From positions 29,659,239 to 29,723,238 of the forward strand of contig CM018052.1 in the NCBI GenBank assembly GCA_008638375.1: a DNA stretch of 64,000 nt, read 5' to 3'. Made by a program: the position numbers and the translations under genes. The notes under the pieces were generated by a model. That model was given only the letters and a program-made list of their open reading frames with translations, did no database searches and was not told the origin of the DNA. This stretch comes from Nyssa sinensis. Its lineage: Eukaryota > Streptophyta > Magnoliopsida > Cornales > Nyssaceae. Below are positions 35,201 through 45,498 of the stretch, piece by piece. Position 1 is the first letter of the stretch, and the number at the start of each line of letters is the position of its first letter.

Positions 35201-38200
35201 GTTTGAGGGTGAAAACGTGAGATAATTCTGGTGGGCAATGTTCTTGGAGTGGAGGAGATGGCATGGGATTTGGTTGTGAGGTTGGTTCATTTCCCACTAC
35301 CTATTTGGGGTTACCTTTGGGGGTTTTGGCGAAATTGGTTGCAATATGGGATCCTGTTGTGGAGCGGTTCCAAGAAGATGGGTGGGGTGGAATGGCCATC
35401 ATCTTTCTATCGCCTGGGGGGGGGGGGATTGCTCTCATGAAGAGTACCTTGGCTAATCTTCCCACGTACTACATGTCAATTCTACAAATGCCATCTTCAG
35501 TGGAAGAGTGACTGGAAAAACTTTGAAAGACTTTCTTTTTTTTGGGGGGGGGGGGGGTGGAGCGGTTCCAAGAAGATTGGAAGAGTGGAAGGGTCATCAT
35601 CTTTCTGTCGTGGGGGGGGGGGGATTGCTCTCATGAAGAGTACCTTGGCTAATCTTCCCATGTACTACATGTCAATTCTACAAATGCCATCTTCAGTGGA
35701 AGAGAGACTGGAAAAACTTTAAAAAGACTTTCTTTGCGGGGGAAGGGTGGTGGAAAATACACCTAGTCAAATGGGATAAGGCAAAGAATCCCATAGAAGG
35801 GGGTGGGTTGGGAGTTAAAGATTTGAAGATTTTCAACAAAGCCTATTAGGGAAATGAATTTGGAGGTTTGCGATGAAGAATTAGATGTTGTGGAAGGAAG
35901 TCGTGAAAATATGGGAGTGAGGATGGGGGATGGTTCTCTAGGGAGGTGATGGAAGCTTATGGATGTGGTATATGTAAGATAATCCAAAAAGGTGTTGTGG
36001 ACTTTTGCAACTATATTCGTTTTGAGATGGGAGAGGGTACTAGGGTGAAATTTTGGGATGATGTGTGGTGTTGAGATTCCAAATTGAAAGACAAATTTCC
36101 TTCCTTATTCAATATTGCTTTGAACAAAGAAGCATTGGTGGAGGACTACATGAATGTGGAAGGGGGCATTATGGTTTGGAATCCTTGCTTTAGGAGGAAT
36201 TTCCTGGATTGGGAGTTGGAAGGGGTGTTATGCTTTATGGAGGTCATCAATACATACAAGGGAGGGGGAAGTGGTGAGGATAAAATGATTTGGGTGGCGA
36301 GTGAAGACAAAAAGTTCATGGCTTGTTCTTATTACAAAAGGTTGGTACATAATGGAAATCGGATGTTTCCTTGGAAGAGTAGTTGGAAGGCCGGAACTCA
36401 CTCCTTGGTGCTTTGAAGACAATGTTCTTAAATTTTTTTCTTTTAGTGTAAATAAGTTAGTCCTATGTATTTAAATAATTATATAAGGTTATTTTGGGGG
36501 GAATTCAGACTTTAATTTTTGTAGCACTCTGTCTTTTTTGGTAAATGGGTTTGGTCCCCTCGGGCGCCTTTTATATATATATATATTCATACTTTTACCG
36601 ATAAAAAAAATTCTTTGAAGACAATGTTCTTAAATTATTTTCTTTTAGTGTAAATAAGTTAGTCCTATGTATTTAAATAATTATATCAATTTTATTTTGG
36701 AAAAAATACTAAAAAGTCCCTAAAATAAAATTTTCAACCCAAAAAATCTATGATATATTTTTTATATCTAAAAGACCCAAAAAAGAAACTTTTAATATAT
36801 AAAAGTCTAATTGTTAACTTTTATCTTAACACCATTAAAAAATTTACTGATTAGACTAAAATAGCCTTCAAGATACATTTTAGAAAAAAACAGAACACAA
36901 AAAAATATATAAAATAATTTCTTCAATCTAAAAAAAGCATAACATTTTATGAAGTGAAAATTTAATTTTTTAGGCCTTCTAGATAAATAAAAAATGTTAT
37001 ATTTTTTTTTGGATTGAAAATTTTATTTTACAAACTATTTAGTATTTTTTAAAATATGCTTTAAAGGCTATTTTAGTCTAATTAATAATATTTTTTAATG
37101 GTGTTAAGATGGAAGTTAACAATTGGACTTTTTTGTATTAAAAGTTTCCCTTTCGCGTCATTTAGATATAAAAAATATATCATGGACTTTTTGGATTGGA
37201 AGTTTTATTTAGGGACTTTTAATATTTTTCCCTTTTTTTTGGGTGGGTGGGGCTCAGATTTTAATTTTTGTTGCCGCTCTCCGTCTTTTTTGGTAAATAG
37301 GTTCGCTCCTATCAGGCGCCTTTTATATAAATATATTCATACTTTTACCGATCAAAAAAAAAATTTCTTTTTAATGCATTCTGTTCTTTCCTATTTAAAG
37401 AAATACGCTTACCCTTTGTCAATGATTTTGAGATTGAACTTTGAAAGATTAGTTAACTTTTAGTAGTACTTAAATGCCTGATATTTTCATCAATTTGGAC
37501 TTTCTCATTTTGGTGCAGGAGCGAGGTGTCGATTCAGCAAATCTGATATCATTTTTGCTGGAGCTTAGTTTCCATGTCACTGGCGAGGTATTATATTCAC
37601 ATTGTTTATTTGTAAAAAAAAACTTTCTTGCTGAAGTTCTTGCTTTACTGGAATATTCAATTTGTTGTCAAATTGTGTATTAAATGCTGTCATACTTTGT
37701 GAATTGTAAGATTTCCCCTCTGAGAATTAAGCATCCATTTGATGACCGCAATTTTTTTAGGCTCTCCCAGGCTTAAAAATATTTTCGCAAGGCAGTTTCT
37801 GAAATAGTTCCACATTAACTCTTGTGTTGAATTGTATCTGCTTGTGTAGGCATACAATTCGAATACACTGACTGATTTTCAGAGAAATGCAATCAAGGAC
37901 CTTGCAGACTTGGGTTTGGTCAAGCTCCAGCAGGTGAATGCTAGCCTCTACTATTTTTTTATGGAATGTTTTAATTTTTCTCCCATTTATATATTGAGTA
38001 TTCCTTTACTACATTTTTTTAATTTTAAATTATACTCATCCAGGGTAGGAAAGAGAGTTGGTTCATTCCTACAAAATTAGCTACCAATCTCTCAATCAGC
38101 CTGTCAGATTCCTCATCAAGAAAACAGGTATCTTCTTTGTGATTCAACTTATCCTGAAATTGTGCTATTGATGTATTTCATCATGCTGACTTATCCGTAG

Positions 38201-41200
38201 TTGAATTTTCTGCCTCGGAAATATTTGACCTTTCTTGAATGAGCTATTATTAACTTAAATTGTTTTATGGGGGATTATCAGTTCATTTGTGCCAAAGTTT
38301 ATTGAGTGAAGACCAGTAATTTTCCAAGTTTGATACACCCACTACAAAGTCTAATTTTGCACCTTTGGCCTGAGTAGAGTAACATGTATTGTTGAATTCA
38401 TTTTATTGAGGCTGGACTAGATAATAGGGAAACTTTTACCCTTCCACTTTTGACTGGATCTTTATTTTATTGATTTATTACTAGCTTGGCGCGAGAAGTC
38501 TTTGAAACAATGTCCAAGTTGAGTTCTAAACCCCAGATCAATGCAATCTCAATTGCTGATGGAACCATTAGAAGGAATGTCATGAATATCCTTTTTAGTT
38601 TCTTTTCTTTTTTTCTTTTTACACTATGAAAGACGATGTTAACTTGTTGATGAATTTAAGCGAACTAAAAAAGGGAACACCAAAACAGTGTTCTTTATAT
38701 AATATTTATTTGTAGATTATGTGGTCTATACATTTCCCAGCCTTCAACTTCATTTTGATATGCTTGGAATTCCGAATCCCTTTTGGTTTATCTTATTTTG
38801 GTTATGTGGCAGTGTTTTTATGCCAAGATGGAACATAGAAATTGATATGCCTATCTGTGGGGACGCATGTAGCATTGTGGAGATAACTTAGTGTTTTACA
38901 GCATGGGAGATGTATTAAAGTATAAGTGTCTGTTACATAAACATTTGATTGTCCGTTACATAAACATTTGATGTGTTGACCTACTAGGATTGCCTGCGTA
39001 TCTTTTCTGAGGGTGCTCCAAAGAATGTCATTGGTTGGAGCATTTATATTAGTTGGATTCATTGGTTAGATGAGAGCTACTGAGTGCTTCCATAGCTGTA
39101 GATGTCCCCCCCTCTCCTTTTACCTTTAGAAAGGACAACTTTCTGATTCTACTGCAAAACTCCAGTCTTGACTTCTTAAATTATACTCATTTTGTCGTCA
39201 CCTTTTAAAAGAATATATTTTTTTATTTTCTTAATGTTTCTGAAAAATATTTAAGAGGTTATAGACAATTTAATGGTAAACTTACTATTTTTTTCCCTTC
39301 AGGGATTTGTCGTTGTGGAGACGAACTTTAGGATATATGCATACTCTACATCTAAATTGCATTGTGAGATCTTGCGCCTCTTCTCAAGGTATGCCAACAA
39401 TTTGCTTGATAAGTACTTTCTATGCTCTGTTTTAGTAGGAAGGTTTCTTCCATCAAGAAAGAAGTATGACTATGGAAACACTGCTTTGCTAGTTACAAGA
39501 GTATTTGAAAAGTCATGATGTGTTTTTTATTGATTGTAATGAATTATTTTATCTAGTTATGACAGAATCTTAAATGATTAAGGAAGAAGGAACACAATCA
39601 AGGAATGTTAGAGATGGTTACTGACTTCCAAATTAGACCTAAAAAATGAATCCACCCGACTATACGTAACCTTCCTAGATTGCATTCTTTGGCAAGAGTT
39701 TGATTATTTATGTTTGTGGACTTGCAAGAAGGCCAAGTTTGTAGACAATCATAATTTGTCATTCAGAACCTTTCTTATTTTCTGCAGCCTACATTTGACA
39801 TTAATAGAGCCACCACCTATGCTGATCAGAGTTCTTGTAGGCAAAAGCTGAAGTAGATGGGATTCATGGATTTTTCGTAGAAGGGATCAAAAGCTTTGTT
39901 TATTGAATTGACCCTACACTGTTCAGAATAATATTCAGAATATTTGGATTGAAGACAAACACTAAAAAAAGAGCCGAAATTGTCTGGCTTTTCTATATCA
40001 TGTAAATCATTTTATGTTTATTCTCTTGAATTTACTTTTTGAATTGTTCAGCATTGCTTCCCACCATATTTCATCATTGAATATTTACATATGATCATTG
40101 CCATTTATCTGCTCGGCATCAGAAATCATTGTCCAAGTGTTATTTCTTATATTTGTCTTTCATCACTGAAGAGAACAATTTTGTGTTGAGAATGCAGGAT
40201 AGAATATCAGCTTCCAAACCTCATTGTTGGTGCAATTACAAAAGAAAGCTTGTACGATGCTTTTGAAAATGGAATTACAGCAGAGCAGGCAAGTATTAAT
40301 TTCTAGTTGTCTGACGTATCTGTGAAATTGTTCATCTTCTGCCTTACAAAGTTTGTCCTGCAAAAATCATCTGACCTGATCCCCTTCACTTTAGAATATT
40401 ACTTGTTCAGATCGTATTGTTGCCCCACATCATACAGCTGAATAGCTAAGAGCTTTCTTAGTGGCTTAGTGGAAAGGAGTGGTTATGAGTTTATGCTTCC
40501 TTCTTGGTGCAAGGGTTGAGCTTGGTCCTCTTTATGTATTTCTTGATAAGACCTTTGAGTTTGGCCCCACTTGATCTTTATTTGTTATGCATATTCCTTT
40601 CCCTTCTGTGTGTTTTGCCTTAATAATTTTAGATGTGTCAAGAGAAAAATTACATGTTAGCAACGATCTCTTGGAAAAATTGCAGGATCTGTCGACCACA
40701 AGTCACACTTACCATGTTGAACTTTATATTTATGGTCATTATTTTTCACAATTCTTTATGAAGTGATATGATGAAAAATCATGCTAGAACTCTCCATTCA
40801 AAGTGAGTAACAATATTAGTGAGATTGGCTAATGAATGTTAGAAGACATTATTTTTAAAAGAATCAGGTATTGGACACGAGCGTGTCCTCATGAGCACAT
40901 AGGTTTCTCTTGGATGCTATTGCTTAGCTTTGATAAGTTGGTAACCTTGGTAGTATTTGTAAGGAACACTCCTCCTAATTCAAAAGGCCAGCGTGGTAGG
41001 TCCATCCAATCCATTTAATCAATAGAGTGCATTGAGTTATAAGTAGTATGCATGCAAGGGCAGAAACCCAATTTTGCAAAAAAATAAAATAAAATTATAT
41101 GTAATTTTCACTTCTAAATTTTGCAAAAGGAAAAAAATTACATGTAAATGTAGCCCCCCAACCACCAATTATTATCTTTTCTTTTCCTGGCTTCACCCTT

Positions 41201-42024
41201 GTATGCATTCGAATGACGTGGACAATATGACACACCATCTTTACAACCTATATGCAATATATGAGTAGTGCTGGTATTTTTAAATTTTCTGTGTACCTAC
41301 AAGGTTGGTACTGGAAGTTTATAATAGTGTGCCTATTTTGGTTTTAAAGTTTGGCAGATCTAAACCTAATAAGTTTGTTCCTCATTTCTTCTCCCTTGGA
41401 AGTTATTTGTTTCTTTAAAATGTTAAACCTTTGGATTTGCAGATAATTTCTTTTCTTCAGCAGAATGCGCATCCTCGAGTTGCAGAGCGAATACCCTCTG
41501 TTCCAGAAAATGTTACTGATCAGGTTACCATTTTCTGTTAATGTTCTAAATTTTTTAACTAATCTGATTACTGCTGATCCTATCTTCAGATTCACTCGTC
41601 TTCTGTCCATCAAAAGTAAATTCTGATGAGCTTCTTTGTCACTCACCAAGTTCATGACATAAGCATATATAGTATTTTATAATAATAACTAGGCAAATGT
41701 ACTGAATGTAATTTTTTGCAACAGATTCGGCTGTGGGAATCAGATCTGAATAGGATTGAGATGACACCAGCTCATCTTTATGATGAATTTCCTTCTAGGG
41801 TAAACATTTAACCATATCTCCACTATGATGGTATTATTGTGTCCACATCCACCACTCCCCACCCAATTTTGTTCCTAATCTTGCAGGATGTTTTTGAAGC
41901 TGCTTGTGACTTTGCACGAGAATATGGCGGTATGTTATGGGATGATTCAAAGCAGATGCGTCTGGTAGTGAAGGCAGATATACTCATGCAAATGCGAGAA
42001 TTTCTGCGTAGTCAAAAGCAATAG
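28097..42024 (+). CDS. TFB2: General transcription factor TFIIH subunit 4 (p52/TFB2)
   Basis: TFB2 is a core TFIIH subunit that anchors and stimulates the XPB helicase in Pol II initiation and nucleotide-excision repair. Fifteen exons join in frame: 28097-28209, 28563-28730, 30075-30143, 33253-33346, 33527-33627, 33764-33809, 33893-33952, 37519-37587, 37850-37933, 38044-38127, 39303-39388, 40198-40288, 41443-41523, 41725-41799, 41887-42024. The product is 452 residues, the same length as I recall for Arabidopsis. It starts MPQVKIIAKNFMDMVASLPA, contains LLMDTNAQLWYIIREYI and VVVETNFRIYAYSTSKL, and ends with the conserved p52 C-terminal domain (about 385-452, DVFEAACDFAREYGGMLW). Intron 12 (40289-41442) begins GC, not GT. 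Introns 3 and 7 exceed 3 kb because of transposons. No frame break is seen, so it is very probably functional. Confidence 0.96.
29145..29198. repeat. (AT)27 microsatellite in TFB2 intron 2
   Basis: A pure AT dinucleotide run of 54 bases, likely highly polymorphic. Similar long TA runs occur at 46004-46040, 58807-58841 and 59083-59116. Confidence 0.95.
29590..29660 (+). mobile_element. SINE-like fragment with internal repeats, TFB2 intron 2
   Basis: GGTTCGACTTCCACC (a B-box match) is followed by GAGCTACTTACCTATC and an A-run, a common plant SINE tail. The surrounding 29300-29860 stretch repeats related blocks (TCATGTAGTC, CCCAAAGGTCCC) several times, so the unit has been partly duplicated. 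Confidence 0.5.
30528..32874 (-). mobile_element. Degenerate LTR retrotransposon (Ty3-like) in TFB2 intron 3
   Basis: The element is flanked by CTTAC on both sides (30523-30527, 32875-32879), a 5-bp target duplication, and has TG...CA ends. The right LTR is 32580-32874 and the left LTR is 30528-31465, split by a nested hAT element. Both share a GGCCTTTATATAGAC-type block and a GGTATCTCAAATTTG block. Just inside the right LTR the minus strand reads AGTGGTATTAG, a decayed Met-tRNA primer site, so the element runs antisense to TFB2. The interior, only about 1.1 kb, has on the minus strand near 32210-32330 a short protease/RT-leader-like reading (KGKTIMLNPL) broken by stops. It is dead and internally deleted. 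Confidence 0.75.
30747..31437. mobile_element. Nested 691-bp hAT-type MITE
   Basis: An exact 8-bp duplication CTCATGGG flanks it (30739-30746, 31438-31445). The TIRs are TAAGGATCAAAATTTTGTTTC against CAAGGATCAAAATATCGTTTC on the reverse complement of the right end. Both subterminal regions are crowded with GAAAC/GTTTC motifs (CGAAACG, GTTTCCG), likely transposase-binding repeats. It sits inside the left LTR of the 30528-32874 element, so it arrived later. Confidence 0.85.
32855..33204. repeat. 175-bp tandem duplication just upstream of TFB2 exon 4
   Basis: Two adjacent copies (about 32855-33029 and 33030-33204) are nearly identical, with about five differences. Each contains the last bases of the retroelement LTR and the CTTAC target site plus intron sequence, and each ends TTATAGGTGGTG. 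The second copy ends 48 bases before the exon 4 start at 33253. The intron 3 polypyrimidine/branch region is therefore next to a recent duplication. Confidence 0.9.
34700..35000 (-). mobile_element. Antisense LINE-like fragment in TFB2 intron 7
   Basis: The minus strand (34710-34985) encodes about 90 open codons, including ISWIDNNLEVKELDC and a WKIWHWRNREFF stretch that resembles the W-x-x-W-x-x-R-N-x-x-x-F linker before the RNase H domain of plant L1 elements. It is short and its boundaries are not defined. Confidence 0.4.
35090..36612 (+). mobile_element. Decayed LINE (L1-type) 3' part in TFB2 intron 7
   Basis: The plus strand reads PFAFADDIIIFGQ near 35100-35140, the RT catalytic loop, then a TTYLGLPLGVLAKLVAIWDP stretch near 35280-35350, later LINE signatures near 35800-36400, and the family 3' end with CCCCTCGGGCGCCTTTTATA near 36556. 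Frame is lost repeatedly. The final roughly 200 bases are duplicated (second unit from 36613) and that second copy is interrupted by the foldback element, resuming to about 37360. Confidence 0.7.
35361..35756. repeat. 198-bp tandem duplication inside the LINE, with G-runs
   Basis: Both copies (35361-35558 and 35559-35756) start GGAGCGGTTCCAAGAAGAT and contain GCTCTCATGAAGAGTACC. Each has a G12 run (35416-35427 and 35612-35623), and the junction between copies is a T8-G14 run (35536-35557). Confidence 0.85.
36698..37232. mobile_element. Long-TIR foldback element (MULE-like MITE) in TFB2 intron 7
   Basis: Almost the whole 535-bp segment is an inverted repeat. The left arm reads GGAAAAAATACTAAAAAGTC and the reverse complement of the right arm GGGAAAAATATTAAAAGTCC. 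Arms stay alignable for about 190 bp or more, through blocks such as TTGTTAACTT, CTTAACACCATTAAAAAAT and GACTAAAATAGCCTT, with about 80-85% identity by eye. Flanking 9-mers (TTTTATTTT against TTTTTTTTG) could be a decayed target duplication. It splits the second copy of the LINE 3' end. Confidence 0.75.
41055..41201. mobile_element. 147-bp hAT-type MITE in TFB2 intron 12
   Basis: Flanking octamers TATGCATG (41047-41054) and TATGCATT (41202-41209) match at seven of eight bases. The TIR is CAAGGGCAGAAACC against CAAGGGTGAAGCCAGG. The interior contains two inverted TTTTGCAAAA-type blocks and a TAGCCCCCC motif shared with the 9009-9311 element. Confidence 0.7.
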
Positions 42025-42097
42025 CCTCTTAAGTTAACTCTGGGAGAGGATATGTACTTTAAAAGCATAAATTTTGTCAATAGAGAACGTATTATTA

Positions 42098-42143
<46 letters not shown>

Positions 42144-42845
42144 AGTTTCATGGTTTTGACCAATTCAGTCAAGGCTGAAGTCATCAAATAAATGGTCGGG
42201 TGTTTTGGTTTTTGGAGGGGAAATGGAAATGGAAATTGGGGAGCTGTTTATTTTCTTGAATCACCTTTTGGAAGGAGGAGAATATATGTATATACTCTAA
42301 AATCTTATTTTCAAATCAAGACTACTAGTAGTCACAAAATCTAAATGTTAATGTAGTAGCGTAATTTCACTCACATGGGGACTGAGGCAGTATATTGGAT
42401 TTAGCGAAACCTTAAATATAATTTTTCCCCTGCAATTTAGGGTTTGAAAGCAAAGGTATACATTTTTCTTTTTCCTTATTTAATTTTTTGTATTAATTCT
42501 ATAAGTTGAAAGCAAAGTGTGAGAAAGGTGGAGAATAGACAACTTTGCTCACATTTTACAGAGGTTGATACTCTAATTCAACGTGTTGATGGACAAGATT
42601 TTGCCATTGCCATCGATTTAGGCATAATTCTTATATCATATGAAGATAAAAACTATAACAGCAGGCATTTATTGTCATGATAGATTCCAAATTCTACAAA
42701 ATCATAACATGCTAATTGGAAGACTGATGTAGTGTAGGTAATATTGCAAGACAAAAAATAAAAAAAAAACCTAAGAATAGTTGGTAGTTGATTCATCTAG
42801 AGAAATCAACCCCGTACTAATCTCATGTAAAACATGAAGAAAAAT
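42025..42845. other. TFB2 3' flank with (GA)n microsatellite
   Basis: Holds the TFB2 3' UTR and a GA run at about 42102-42139. An AT-rich stretch follows with no coding signal, up to the tRNA terminator T-run on the minus strand. Confidence 0.6.
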
Positions 42846-42917
42846 GATGCTGCCCAGGATCGAACCGGGGACCTTTAGTGTGTAAGACTAACGTGATAAC
42901 CACTACACCACAGCGTC
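42846..42917 (-). tRNA. tRNA-Val (anticodon UAC)
   Basis: The 72-nt minus-strand sequence folds as a cloverleaf. The 5' acceptor strand is GACGCTG and the 3' strand CAGCATC. The A box reads TGGTGTAGTGG; the anticodon stem TTAGT/ACTAA closes loop CTTACAC, giving anticodon TAC. The T arm is CCCGG-TTCGATC-CTGGG, containing the B box GGTTCGATCC. The acceptor stem has one mismatch, C3 opposite A70. A T5 run, the Pol III terminator, follows at 42844-42840. No intron. The mismatch could mean reduced function. Confidence 0.88.
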
Positions 42918-43165
42918 CCTTGGTTTTTCATTCTGTACCAAACTTATATAACAACTATAACAAATACCAAGAATTCTTTTCCTTCTTCATAGGCTGTCCA
43001 AACCAAGATTTCTAAGTAGGTATACCCTAAACGCCTGATTGAGTTGACATGTGGCATACTTCTCATGATTTGTTTTAAAAAAAAAACAATGATCAGTTAA
43101 AACTAGTTAGTGAACATCAACTCCAAGAATTAGCTCAAGTGGTTGTGTGTGTGTGTATATATATA

Positions 43166-43270
43166 TATAAGTAATTAGTTAAAATGGATATCAACTTCAA
43201 GAGTTAGTTCCAGTGGTCGTGTCTATGTATATATATATATATATATCCATTTTAACTAATTACTTTTATA
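43166..43270. repeat. 26-bp inverted repeat forming a hairpin with TA-rich arms
   Basis: TATAAGTAATTAGTTAAAAT with GGATAT at 43166-43191 is repeated as its reverse complement at about 43243-43270, with TA runs extending the arms. Direct repeats of a SINE-like motif (AGCTCAAGTGGTTGTG, AGTTCCAGTGGTCGTG) sit beside each arm, so it may come from two head-on SINE or MITE copies. Confidence 0.6.
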
Positions 43271-43695
43271 TATATATATATTTTTACTTGATTTAAAGGA
43301 GTTTGTTCGTATCTTTGAAAAGAAATGAAATAATTCTTCATGATCATTTAGGTAAATAAGTTAACTTAAATTAATAAAGTTTAATTTTAATTATTTAGAA
43401 TAAATTTGAAAATAGCATTACAACCCCAATTTGAATGAGGTAAATTTGAGTAAGAATAGAAACCGTGAATCCAAGTTGCATAAACCCTAGACAAAATCAC
43501 ATCACCTAGCCGCTATGAATTATTTCCACCACAGGACAACACAACATGTATAAAGTATAAACATTATTTGGCTGCATCTAAACTTGAAAGTGCACCATCC
43601 CAACCCATAAAAAAAAAAAACCAAACAGACAGTTTCTTGGAAATTTCCTTTCATTCATTCAATCATTTTTTTTTCTTGTTTTTTTCAATCTTCTC

Positions 43696-43726
<31 letters not shown>

Positions 43727-43834
43727 CATCTGGTCATGCTTCATGAATGCACCAAAATATCAGAAAATAACTGTTACTTTGTTTAGTTGTTGCATCTTTC
43801 CCAAGTGTTTGTCAATTAGCAGAAGGCTCTTGAG

Positions 43835-45498
43835 ATGGTGAGATTGGTGAGAAGTTGCCTTAGATCTTCTTTAAAACTTGTGAATTCAACTATGGGAATG
43901 GTGGGTATTGCCATGATTCTATATAGTTTGTGGATGGTAAGAGTTTGGCAGCAAGACATTGAGGAATCTTCAGTTGATCACAAACCTACTTTCCCATGGT
44001 AAGCACTTTTTGCAAGTTATGCTGCTTGCTCAGTAGTATTCTAATATTGCAGCCTGTAAAAGTTGGAGAATTGAGAGTTACATGTTATATTGCACCAATG
44101 GAGAGCTTTTTCTCTTTCAACAATTTAACAATCTCATTTTTTGTTTCTGCATAGTTTTTATAATATTTCTGTTTCATATACTTCATATATTGGTAATCCA
44201 ATTTTTAATTTTTTTCTTCTTCTGGGAAACCATATATATATATATGCAGGTTTATACATGCTTTTCTAGGCATTGGTATCACCCTATGTGCAACTACATG
44301 CCTTGGTCATATTGCTGCTGATACTGCAAATGCTTATTGCCTCTCTTGTGTATCCTTTTTTCTGCTTTTCTTTCCCCACTTCTAGGTGTCAATCTTGTTA
44401 CTAGACTTCCTCATTTGAGACTCTCTCTCTCTCTCTCTCTTCATTGGCTGGGTAACACAATAGCCTTACCCTGTTCATGGTTCCCCTAAAAGGCAAACCT
44501 AGTGCACAAGACTCTTGGCATTACAGGATCTAGAGAGGGTTAGATGTATGCAGCGTTAGAGGGCAAGACTTGACGCAATGAAGAGGGGATTTGATCCTAG
44601 GTCACCGGTACAACCACCTAGACAACACCAGCAGCTAAGCTAGTGGGCACCTCTGCTCCAGCATCAACTGAGGCAGCCACATAAACTAGTAGATCAAGCA
44701 ATAGAATCAGCATAAATATGAAGAGAACACTTTCATTCTAGGGTACATTTTCTTGAACGTTGATTACCTTAATTTAGCACAGTATATGGTTATCATCTTT
44801 ATGCTTCTTCTGTTGGAGACTGCATTGACAGCAGATGTATTCCTAAATTCTGACTGGGAGAAGGTATGTAATCCTCATGAGTTTCTCTCTACTCTTCCAA
44901 TTTCTCTATTAAATGCTGAACTATAGCTTCATTGTTTGTCATGAAATTTCTATGGTTCTATATATCAGGACTTGCCTGAAGATCCATCAGGGAGGTTTGA
45001 TGATTTCAAGGATTTTGTGAAGTCTAATTTGGATATTTGCAAATGGATTGGCATGTTGATTGTCTTAGCACAGGTATCTTTGCACTTAAGTCTCTATGCT
45101 ACAACAACCTTTCATATCTATACATTCATGTGTATTTATGTGTGTGTGTGTATAAATATATTTATATATATATGCAGGGATTTTCAATTTTATTAGCCAC
45201 AGTTCTAAGAACACTTGGACCAGATCATACAACCAATTATGATAGTGATGACAATTATCCTCCATCCATACTTCCACTGTTGGATCATCATGCTCAACCA
45301 TTTCCATATCTTGTTGGTGATCCTCACTTTGCTTTCACAAAAGAGGACTGGAAGGTAAGGATTCATGATAAGGTAGACAAATGTTTTATCGACACCAACT
45401 ATACATTCACATGTTTTATAGACTCAACTTCTAAGCTAGGGCCGCTAATGGATCGAATCTTGATCCGAATCCAATCAATTTATTTGAATATGGTATAA
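43835..45498 (+). CDS. TET19: Tetraspanin-19-like protein with MITE-derived C-terminus
   Basis: Tetraspanins are four-pass membrane organisers of plasma and endomembranes; the plant TET19 group is little studied. Five exons join in frame: 43835-43998, 44250-44349, 44783-44863, 44969-45073, 45178-45498, giving 256 residues. It starts MVRLVRSCLRSSLKLVNSTM. Predicted membrane helices are about 15-35, 56-76, 88-106 and 142-162. The segment DLPEDPSGRFDDFKDFVKSN precedes helix 4, and GDPHFAFTKEDWKVRIHDKV near the end matches the family's usual C-terminus. Family members as I recall stop about there; here the frame runs on about 37 residues and ends inside a MITE (from 45437). A GTAAGG at 45355 could act as a donor, but reading through fits the family better. 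A SINE lies in intron 2. Confidence 0.88.
44450..44640 (-). mobile_element. Au-SINE-like fragment in tetraspanin intron 2
   Basis: GTGCACAAGACTC, GAGAGGGTTAGATGTATGCA and a TTTGATCCTAGGTCACCGGT stretch are the reverse-complement landmarks of the Au SINE family (tRNA-like head at the right, tail at the left). It is diverged from the 55600-55730 copy. Confidence 0.6.
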
